This document shows positions 24,192 to 30,268 of a stretch of DNA of 30,268 bases, piece by piece. The DNA lies in assembly GCA_009699025.1 (NCBI GenBank), contig WLOZ01000001.1:1-30268 (forward strand). The letters run 5' to 3'. This DNA is from Actinomycetota bacterium. GTDB taxonomy: Bacteria; Actinomycetota; Actinomycetes; S36-B12; CAIYMF01. The notes under the pieces are model-generated. The model had not been told where the DNA came from and ran no database searches. It was given only the letters and a program-made list of their open reading frames with translations. Position 1 is the first letter of the stretch; each line of letters opens with the position of its first letter. The position numbers were made by a program, and so were the translations under genes.

Positions 24192-25495
24192 GAGCTGGCC
24201 TCCCCGCGCTCGCGGTGTACAGGCTCCGAGGCATCAATCAGGCTTTGCGGGAGCACCGCCCCCTGAATGCGCGGCGCAGCCGCTAGCGCAACCCGGGCCT
24301 CAAACCGCTGAATGTCATTCATCGAGTTCTTGGCCCGCTTACGCAATTGGCGTCGCGACAGATTGCCCGGGCCGCGACCTCCGATAGTCCGCGCGACGAT
24401 GAAGAGGAGAAGGACGAGCACGAGGAGCACAGCAGCAGTACCGAAGCCGCGGATGATGAAGTTCTCCTGCGGCGACTTCACAAACTCGAAGGTGGCCAGC
24501 GGCAGGCTGATCATCGGTCCGCTGAACGGATTGGTGTTGAGGGCTGCCGTGAATCCGGCGGTGAGCAGCACCGGTGACGTCTCCCCGATGCCGCGGGCGG
24601 TGCCGAGAATCACTGCGGTGGTGAGACCGGACTTAGCCGTGGGCAGCACCACATTCCACACGGTGCGCCACTGGCCGGAGCCAAGCGCATACGAAGCCTC
24701 TTTGAGCGTGCCGGGCACCAGACGCAGCACGACGTCAGATGCTCGGATGATGATGGGGAGCATCATCACGCTAATGGCCATGGCAGCAGCAAACCCTGAC
24801 TTGCCCAAGCCCAGAGTGAGAATGAGCGTCGCATAGATGAACAGCCCGGCAACAATCGAAGGGAGTGCTGTCATGGCTTCCGTGATCGTCCGCACAAATA
24901 GGCTAAATCGACCGGGCATCTCGCTGAGGAAGACCGCGCACGTGATACCCAGAGGAATCGTCACCGCCAGCGCGATAAAGATCATGATGAGGGTGCCGAC
25001 GATGCCGTGAATGATTCCGCCCGCTTCGAGGGGGTCGAGCGGACCCGCATTGGCCATGTCATTGGTGAAGAACCCAACATTGGGCAGCGCTCGCCATCCT
25101 CGGAACAGCGTGTACACGATCACGACCACGAGAGCGGCCAGCATGAGGAAGGCGAAGGTGTGCATGGCAACGGCCGCCACCTTGTCGCGCACCATCGGAC
25201 CGTCGTAGGCGAGCCGCACGCTGACCGCATAGACAACGACAAAGAGGGCGTACCACACCACGAGGAAGCCGACTCCCATCGTCCAGGGAAGCACCCACGC
25301 GAAAGCTAGCCACGTGAGGGCAAATCCTGCCGATGCCGAACCCACCACCGAGAGCACGTCGGTAGGCGGGATGCCCCTGATGGACCGCCGCGAAGCAGGT
25401 GGCAAATGCACCGCTGCATCGGCATCGACCGAGGTGCGTGCTACTCGAGGCAAGGCTGGCTCGAGCAAGATTGAGGCCTGAGTTGTATCCAGCAT
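24188..25495 (-). CDS. pstA: phosphate ABC transporter permease PstA
   Basis: The 435-aa multi-pass protein contains the ABC permease EAA loop (LKEASYALGSGQWRTVWNVVLPTAKSG, split here by description: EAS near its start, VLPTAKSG at its end) and ARGIGETSPVLLTAG, typical of PstA. It forms the transport channel with PstC, driven by PstB. The N-terminal part has two extra helices (VLSVVGSASAGFALTWLAF and MGVGFLVVWYALFVVVYAV), as in longer actinobacterial PstA proteins, and a hydrophilic C-terminal tail of about 60 residues (LSRRQLRKRAKNSMNDIQR onward). ATG at 25495 leaves a 19-bp gap after pstC; a GTG at 25513, directly after the pstC stop, would add six residues. The stop overlaps the pstS start by 4 bp. 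Confidence 0.95.
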   Translation of the reverse strand: MLDTTQASILLEPALPRVARTSVDADAAVHLPPASRRSIRGIPPTDVLSVVGSASAGFALTWLAFAWVLPWTMGVGFLVVWYALFVVVYAVSVRLAYDGPMVRDKVAAVAMHTFAFLMLAALVVVIVYTLFRGWRALPNVGFFTNDMANAGPLDPLEAGGIIHGIVGTLIMIFIALAVTIPLGITCAVFLSEMPGRFSLFVRTITEAMTALPSIVAGLFIYATLILTLGLGKSGFAAAMAISVMMLPIIIRASDVVLRLVPGTLKEASYALGSGQWRTVWNVVLPTAKSGLTTAVILGTARGIGETSPVLLTAGFTAALNTNPFSGPMISLPLATFEFVKSPQENFIIRGFGTAAVLLVLVLLLFIVARTIGGRGPGNLSRRQLRKRAKNSMNDIQRFEARVALAAAPRIQGAVLPQSLIDASEPVHRERGEASS

Positions 25496-25514
25496 GGTTG
25501 TCCAATCAGTCACG

Positions 25515-26528
25515 TCAGGCGTCACTCGCTGCACCTGATCTACTCCGGGCCACAATCGACGATGCGGCAAAGTTGATGATGAGCGTCATGATGAATAGGG
25601 CGAGTCCGGCAGCCATGAGGGCCGAGGTCCCAAACTGGGTGGCCTCTCCGTACCGCAGGGCAATCAGCGAGCTCACCGAGCTGCCGCCGTTCTGGAGGAT
25701 GTTCGGCTGAATAACGAAGATCGGCGAGATGATCAAGAAGACCGCGATGGTCTCGCCAAGCGCCCGGCCGAGCCCCAGCATGGTGCCGCCGATCATTCCA
25801 CCCTTGCCGTAGGGCAGGACGACACTGCGGATCATGCCCCACTTGGTGCCCCCGAGGGCGTAGGCACCCTCGCGCTCACCGATGGGCGCTTGCGAGAACA
25901 CCTCGCGGGTCACCGAGCAGATGCTCGGCGCGATCATGAAGGCGACCACGATCCCCGCGATGAATGTTGATGAGGTGTACACCGTGTTAGGCGACAGCGG
26001 ATCTTCGGGATCGACCCCATCGACACCGAAGAAGGGGATCCAGACGAACCAGGTGGAGATCCAGCGCGAGATCGGGACCACTTGGTTCTGCAACAGGAAG
26101 AAGCCCCAGAGGCCGTACACCACACTCGGCACGGCGGCCATCAGGTCAACGGCGCTGATGAGGGTCCGCGTGAGCCGGGCGGGGGCGTACTCGCTGATGT
26201 AGAGCGCGGAGCCGACGGCCAGAGGTAATGCGATCGCGACCGCGACCAGTGCGATGAGGATCGTTCCAACGAGGACGGCCGCGATGCCGAACCGGCCAGC
26301 ATCGGGCTCCCACGACTGGGTGGTGAGGAAGGAGAAACCCGCGGACGAGATGGCCTGCAGCGCGCGGAAGGTGAGGAAGAGTCCCACCAGGCCCATGATC
26401 AGCAAGACCACAAGACCGCTGGCCCGGATGATGCCACGGAAGACCGTGTCGGCCCGATCGTGGCTGGTGTCCAGCTCGCGGGGGTCGGGAGCCGACATCT
26501 CTGGCGGACGGGAATCGATGACGGTCAC
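25515..26528 (-). CDS. pstC: phosphate ABC transporter permease PstC
   Basis: The 337-aa protein has six or so transmembrane helices, starting with ASGLVVLLIMGLVGLFLTF. It carries the ABC permease motif GEREGAYALGGTKWGMIRSV plus VLPYGKGGMIGG and GLGRALGETIAVFLI, the PstC signature. LMAAVPSVVYGLWGFF is the conserved PstC block in the first half. The start GTG at 26528 overlaps the stop of the 140-aa gene (GTGA, 26525-26528), indicating translational coupling; an in-frame ATG at 26498 is an alternative. An extracellular insert (SPNTVYTSSTF) is normal for the actinobacterial type. pstA follows immediately. Confidence 0.95.
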   Translation of the reverse strand: MTVIDSRPPEMSAPDPRELDTSHDRADTVFRGIIRASGLVVLLIMGLVGLFLTFRALQAISSAGFSFLTTQSWEPDAGRFGIAAVLVGTILIALVAVAIALPLAVGSALYISEYAPARLTRTLISAVDLMAAVPSVVYGLWGFFLLQNQVVPISRWISTWFVWIPFFGVDGVDPEDPLSPNTVYTSSTFIAGIVVAFMIAPSICSVTREVFSQAPIGEREGAYALGGTKWGMIRSVVLPYGKGGMIGGTMLGLGRALGETIAVFLIISPIFVIQPNILQNGGSSVSSLIALRYGEATQFGTSALMAAGLALFIMTLIINFAASSIVARSRSGAASDA

Positions 26529-26947
26529 AGGGACACTGCCGGCTCTTCGCCGAGGAACACCGAGGCACGCACCGCCACCAGCCGCGCATCCGGCTGGGGG
26601 GGCTGGATGTCGGTGGCGAGCAAACGCTCTAAGAACACGCCGGCGTTGTAGACGCACTCTCGCTCACGACGGAATTCCCGGCAGCTGCGCAATTGACGGT
26701 CATCATCGATCACGGCCGCCCATGCCCAGTCGCCGCGGGAATTGCGCGAGTACCGGAAGCAATCGGTTCGGACCACCGACTTGACCGACACGACATGCGT
26801 GTATGCCTCGTCAACCGTCGGGCTCGCGTAGGTCGACCGGCCCAGCTCACGATTGTTGGGACCGAGGAGCCGCCACGAGTAGGCGTAAGCCCCAGCGTGC
26901 CCTCCCAGAAGGGCCACCCAGTGCACGCGCGCGCCCGCCGAAGTCAT
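26525..26947 (-). CDS. 140-aa protein, first gene of the pst run
   Basis: I do not recognise this protein with confidence. It is soluble, with no signal peptide, and contains SWRLLGPNNRELGRSTYASP then VVSVKSVVRTDCF, a pattern faintly like the small DUF1508/YegP repeat (WRL..NG.v...Y.s...sVK). It has four Cys, two in SCREFRRERECVYN. It is translationally coupled to pstC by a GTGA overlap and preceded by the PHO-box-like repeat, so it should be the promoter-proximal gene of the phosphate operon. ATG at 26947 is used although GGGGAG abuts it directly; GTG at 26926 or 26917 are possible later starts. A regulatory or accessory role in phosphate uptake is only an inference. Confidence 0.7.
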   Translation of the reverse strand: MTSAGARVHWVALLGGHAGAYAYSWRLLGPNNRELGRSTYASPTVDEAYTHVVSVKSVVRTDCFRYSRNSRGDWAWAAVIDDDRQLRSCREFRRERECVYNAGVFLERLLATDIQPPQPDARLVAVRASVFLGEEPAVSL

Positions 26948-26965
26948 CTCCCCACTTCAGCGTGA

Positions 26966-26994
26966 CAAGTAGGACCCGAAGTTGGCCTTAGATG
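26966..26994 (-). promoter_or_regulatory. candidate promoter of the pst run
   Basis: On the minus strand TACTTG (26966-26971) is a plausible -10. A 17-bp spacer upstream puts the -35 hexamer at 26989-26994, overlapping the last unit of the PHO-box-like repeat. Overlap of this kind is usual where PhoP activates transcription. Confidence 0.35.
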
Positions 26995-27019
26995 AACGCA
27001 GAATGTGAGGTTAGTGAAC
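26991..27019 (-). promoter_or_regulatory. candidate PHO box (PhoP/RegX3-type direct repeats)
   Basis: On the minus strand, GTTCACT (27013-27019), TCACATT (27002-27008) and GTTCATC (26991-26997) start exactly 11 bp apart. The first and third closely match the GTTCACC unit of actinobacterial PhoP boxes, while the middle one is weak. The site lies 44-72 bp upstream of the first gene of the pst run. Confidence 0.55.
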
Positions 27020-27086
27020 AGGTGGTTGCGCGGTTACCGTGATTCCCCGCCCCTCGAGGATCGGTGCCGGACGCGGCCGAAAGGCG

Positions 27087-29261
27087 TCAGCGACGCCCTC
27101 GACCCTTCACCCCGAGCACCACCAGCAGAACGAGGCCCAGGGCGCCGAGCACGATGGCCAACCAGTCAACCACGGTGCGTGATCTGCTGATGGTCACCTC
27201 ATTCGTATGCGGCACCACCACGAGCACATTGGGGCTACCCCGGTAGAGGTCAGCCGCTCCGCTCGCGACTGTCCATCCCGGGAAGTCCGACACGGCCACG
27301 ACCACCGGCAGATCCACCGTGTCCACCCGGAAGCTCACCGAATCGCCGGTGGCGCGCACCTGCGACACCGCAACTGCTTTCGCGGGAACTTCCTGAGGCA
27401 CTGCCGGAGGGCTCGTCCTAGGCCAGGTGGTGGCACCGTCCTGCACGAGGGTCACCTTCTCGTTGTCGTCGGTCTGCGCGAAGGTGCGGGTGAGCTCCTC
27501 CCACCGCGAGTTCGGAACGGGCGGATCGACCACCAGCGGGAGGTTCGCCGGGGCGGTCACGAGCGAGACCCCCTCAAGCTCGGCCATCACCCAGGAGCCC
27601 GCTACAGCGCCGGGCTTGAGGCCCGGCACCGAAGCGGCCGCGTCTACCTGGTCGCGGCCGTGCAGCAGCAGATAGCGCACCCCGAGCTGTCGCATCCACT
27701 GAACGCCTACGGCGAGATTCGGGCCGAAGTCAGCTTCGGGGGGTACCCCGCGCACCGCTCCGTCCGACACCAGCGACTCCAGACCCACCATCGCCGCCAC
27801 CGAATCGCTGGCGTGGATCTGCGCCGTCATCGTCGACGTGAGACATCCGTTGGTGAGCACGGGCGCCAGCCAGTGGAGATTCGGCTCGCCAAGGACGGGC
27901 GACTGGCCATCGCCCCTGTTCATCACCACGCGACCGCAGCCTGATGTCGATGCCGTGTTGATCAGCACGTCGGCCACGTCGGACAGTTCGGCAGCGTCGT
28001 CGCGCACTAGGGCGCCGCGACCCCAGTCACGCGTAGCAGCGCCGAACCCTGTGACGCTCACGCCACCCAGACCCACCCCATCAGCGACACCCTGTGGGGG
28101 CGAACTGACGCCCCACCAGCCCCACCGCGTGCCGACGGAGAGGGCCACTACCAGGAGGAGCGCGAGCGGGATGAGCCCGCGCGCAATCGTGGCGCGGCCC
28201 GGCCGCGGCGCAGCTACCAACCGGCGAGCCAGGGACCACACACCCGCGCCCGCCATGAGCCAGAGCCCCAGCGCCCATAGTGGATAGAGGCGATCGTTGT
28301 ACTGGCCCAACCCGCCGCCGAGCACCACGAAGAGCACGCCCGACGACACTGTCACGATGGCCAGTCCCTGCGGCGCCCACCACGAACGCGTTCGGGCATC
28401 AACGGCGGCGGCCACAGCGAGGGCAAGAACGAGCGCCGATCCGATGATGCCGAGTGGCAGTAGCCAGGAGACGTAATCGGTCTGCTTGGCCCAGTTGAGG
28501 TTTGGCATCCAGTCTCGGTAGGCCAGGAAGGGCAGCCACCAGACAAGGCAGAGCAGCAACGCCGACGCGCCCGTGACCGCTACGCGTCGCCAGCGCGGGA
28601 GCCAGAGGTGACGCATCAATCCGAGGAGGACAATCACGCCTCCCGCGGTCCACAGACCCGGGATCGGATGGCTCAGCCCCGCCGCCGACACCACCAGAGC
28701 CGTTGCCACTGCGCCCGCGCCCGTGGCGAGCAATCGAGTGGTAAGCCCAAGAGCGACCAGCCCGAACGCTAGGCCCCACGCATAGGAGTACTCGCCGTTG
28801 AGGGTTGAGACGACCGACCCGCCACACCGGCTACACGTGACGTCGAACATGAACGGCACGGTGGCTACCGCCATCAGAGCGGCCACACCGCGCGGCAGAG
28901 ATGCCAGCCGCGCTCCGGCCCACGCGGCCGCGGGCAGCAGCACGAGTGGTAGCACGGTCACCAACTTGGCGGCGACCGGAAGGGTCGTGACGGCCGAGAT
29001 CAGCACGCCCAACAGGGAGGGCAGCCACGGGTAGAACGTGAAGATCGGGAAGCCCATGAACGCTGTGTCGGTCCAGCCACCCGGAAGCATCACGCCTGGA
29101 TTTTCACGGATCAGCCACATCCCCACCACATGCCCGGTGAGGTCGGTGCCCACCGGGAGCGCGTTGACGAAGAGCGTGGCCGGATTCACGGCAGCGAGCA
29201 CCAGCAGAGCCGCCCCCACGACGCACAGCACCTCAATCATGCGACCAGCACGCTCTCTCAC
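27087..29261 (-). CDS. large multi-membrane protein, 6-PTPS-related / GT-C-like
   Basis: The 724-aa protein has about ten to twelve transmembrane helices in the first 400 residues, an extracellular domain of about 270 residues, and a last helix near the C-terminus (WLAIVLGALGLVLLVVLGV) with a KGRGRR tail. The first loop has GTDLTGH (38-44), and FMGFPIFTFYPWLPSLLG follows, matching the 6-pyruvoyl-tetrahydropterin-synthase-related membrane family (PF10131) and the general layout of GT-C glycosyltransferases, where an Asp in the first loop is catalytic. A lipid-linked sugar transferase acting on surface glycans is a reasonable inference, not a demonstration. The start is GTG at 29261; ATG at 29240 is an alternative. 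It sits between the pst run and a lipoprotein gene. Confidence 0.75.
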   Translation of the reverse strand: MRERAGRMIEVLCVVGAALLVLAAVNPATLFVNALPVGTDLTGHVVGMWLIRENPGVMLPGGWTDTAFMGFPIFTFYPWLPSLLGVLISAVTTLPVAAKLVTVLPLVLLPAAAWAGARLASLPRGVAALMAVATVPFMFDVTCSRCGGSVVSTLNGEYSYAWGLAFGLVALGLTTRLLATGAGAVATALVVSAAGLSHPIPGLWTAGGVIVLLGLMRHLWLPRWRRVAVTGASALLLCLVWWLPFLAYRDWMPNLNWAKQTDYVSWLLPLGIIGSALVLALAVAAAVDARTRSWWAPQGLAIVTVSSGVLFVVLGGGLGQYNDRLYPLWALGLWLMAGAGVWSLARRLVAAPRPGRATIARGLIPLALLLVVALSVGTRWGWWGVSSPPQGVADGVGLGGVSVTGFGAATRDWGRGALVRDDAAELSDVADVLINTASTSGCGRVVMNRGDGQSPVLGEPNLHWLAPVLTNGCLTSTMTAQIHASDSVAAMVGLESLVSDGAVRGVPPEADFGPNLAVGVQWMRQLGVRYLLLHGRDQVDAAASVPGLKPGAVAGSWVMAELEGVSLVTAPANLPLVVDPPVPNSRWEELTRTFAQTDDNEKVTLVQDGATTWPRTSPPAVPQEVPAKAVAVSQVRATGDSVSFRVDTVDLPVVVAVSDFPGWTVASGAADLYRGSPNVLVVVPHTNEVTISRSRTVVDWLAIVLGALGLVLLVVLGVKGRGRR

Positions 29262-29334
29262 GTGGTCACCCTAACCGGGTCGAGGTGAACGGAGCTGATC
29301 CCGAGGTCAGTGATCGCGATCGACCACCTACGCC

Positions 29335-29913
29335 CTACGAGGTCAGCGAGATGGATCCGACGAACGTCACCGCATCGCCGACGGCACCCTCGCGCAACCC
29401 AGTCCACGAGCCGGCGCCGCTCGAGTTGACGTAAGCGCCGGTGCCACCGATGACCGTGATTCTGCCCGAGAAGGAGGTGGCCTTCGTCGTGGGGTCGAGC
29501 GAGGCCTCGCCTGCCACGTTCGTGCCCAGGGAGGAGCCATCTTCGAGGGTGACGGTCACGAACCCACTGAAGGGCCCGGAGCCGTTCACAAACCAGATGC
29601 TGCCCTGGAACTCCACCGTCGCCGGTTGTCCCTCAAAGGTGGTCGGGCCGTCGAGGTCGTTCCACCCATAAGCGATCTGGTTGTCGGGACCAACCTCGGC
29701 CACTCGCCTGTTTTTCGACGCGAACACCGTGGTGAACGTGACCTCTCGAGCCGAGCCAGTGGGGGCCAGCGACACCGACGGAACGCTGACCGTGGGCACA
29801 GTCGGCGAGGACGTCGATGACGTCGATGACGAGGCTGCGCCGCACCCGGCCAGAGCGAACGTTCCGACTAGGGCCACCGCAACGAGGATGCGGGGAGAAG
29901 CAAATGTCGTCAT
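29335..29913 (-). CDS. secreted lipoprotein, beta-barrel-like
   Basis: The 192-aa protein has a lipoprotein signal peptide with lipobox LAGC (Cys24 as the lipidated residue) and a Ser/Thr/Pro linker. The remaining 135 residues are beta-rich, with FEGQPATVEFQGSIWFVNGSG and SGRITVIGGTGAYVNSSGAG. The pattern IxGGTGxYxxxxGxG recalls the allene-oxide-cyclase-like or dirigent-like barrel fold, which in bacteria has no fixed function. It should be anchored on the outer face of the membrane. Its ATG overlaps the stop of the upstream aminotransferase gene (ATGA, 29910-29913), so the two are translationally coupled even though they look functionally unrelated. Confidence 0.8.
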   Translation of the reverse strand: MTTFASPRILVAVALVGTFALAGCGAASSSTSSTSSPTVPTVSVPSVSLAPTGSAREVTFTTVFASKNRRVAEVGPDNQIAYGWNDLDGPTTFEGQPATVEFQGSIWFVNGSGPFSGFVTVTLEDGSSLGTNVAGEASLDPTTKATSFSGRITVIGGTGAYVNSSGAGSWTGLREGAVGDAVTFVGSISLTS

Positions 29914-30268
29914 GACGCGAGTGTAGAAGCCATGTTCGCCTCGACCTCATTGAGGCTGATCGAAATGACGTCGACCGCGTGCGAGATTTCGGCTTCAGAC
30001 ACCACGAAGGGCGGCGACACCTGCACCGAGCCGTCAATCAGCGCTCGGCTGAGCACGCCGTTGCGGCGCATCGCGCCGATCACCCGCGCGCTGACTCCCG
30101 AGTCGACGGCCAACACGGACGGGTCGATCTGCACGGCGCCGAGGAGTCCCACTCCTGCGCGCACCTCGCTCACGAGGTCATGGTCGGCCAGCGGGGCCAG
30201 CGCCTCGGCGAGTGGAGTCTGCAGCACGCGCACCCGCTCGACGAGTCCCTCGCGCTCAATGATGTCGA
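29910..30268 (-). CDS. class III aminotransferase, C-terminal part (cut by window edge)
   Basis: The frame is open to the window edge; the last 119 codons or so are present. The end of a PLP-dependent class III (omega-type) aminotransferase is recognisable: IIEREGLVERVR, then VRAGVGLLGAVQID and VIGAMRRNGVLSRAL. It finishes with VQVSPPFVVSEAEISHAVDVI, the usual C-terminal substrate-cofactor loop and last helix. The PLP lysine lies outside the window, so the substrate cannot be assigned. The true start is beyond base 30268. The stop overlaps the lipoprotein start by 4 bp. Confidence 0.85.
   Translation of the reverse strand, partial: DIIEREGLVERVRVLQTPLAEALAPLADHDLVSEVRAGVGLLGAVQIDPSVLAVDSGVSARVIGAMRRNGVLSRALIDGSVQVSPPFVVSEAEISHAVDVISISLNEVEANMASTLAS

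Noticed and set aside
9094..26947. Mobile genomic island inserted into a pst operon
   Set aside because: There are no integrase, transposase, flanking repeats or tRNA at either end, and the gene junctions overlap tightly. A stable operon is the simpler reading, although its older origin cannot be judged from one genome.
29284..29290. Single perfect GTTCACC on the minus strand upstream of the large membrane protein
   Set aside because: The 11-bp neighbouring positions (CCCGGTT, TGACCAC) do not match, so one 7-mer alone is not evidence for a PHO box.

Overview
The window is GC-rich DNA with frequent GTG starts. A tRNA-Ser(CGA) sits beside tadA and a TadA-associated protein gene typical of actinomycetes, and several secreted proteins carry long Pro/Thr linkers. 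Together these point to a high-GC actinomycete chromosome; I cannot name the genus. I see no transposase, integrase, phage gene or CRISPR array.

Layout. 1-3.6 kb: tRNA-Ser(CGA) and a tadA/TadA-associated pair on the minus strand, then a TetR-type regulator, a tocopherol-cyclase-like protein and a DUF1990 protein on the plus strand. 3.6-7.0 kb: a secreted NlpC/P60 peptidoglycan hydrolase facing a cytochrome P450. 7.0-9.1 kb: a secreted WxL-like protein (minus) and a membrane-anchored cyclophilin-like protein (plus) that diverge from a shared intergenic region.

9.1-26.9 kb is the notable part: one long minus-strand run of twelve genes with overlaps or short gaps. In transcription order they are: a 140-aa protein, pstC, pstA, pstS with a long repeat stalk and membrane anchor, an 874-aa membrane-anchored PstS-like protein, a 532-aa secreted PstS-like protein, a 583-aa WxL-like surface protein, a DUF916 (WxL-interacting) protein, three secreted or anchored proteins sharing an N-terminal two-cysteine module (two with fibronectin type III domains), a sortase fold that has lost its catalytic residues, and finally pstB. 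The high-affinity phosphate transporter is therefore split: its ATPase gene lies about 14 kb from the permease genes, with a cell-surface module between. A PHO-box-like repeat (three 7-mers every 11 bp) lies upstream of the first gene.

27.0-30.3 kb: a large multi-membrane protein of the 6-PTPS-related type, a lipoprotein, and the C-terminal part of a class III aminotransferase running off the window edge.

My working reading (inference) is that the central run encodes a phosphate-responsive surface assembly: Pst permease, three PBP-fold proteins, and a WxL/DUF916-like complex anchored by C-terminal membrane segments rather than by sortase. No phoU, phoR or phoP is present in the window.
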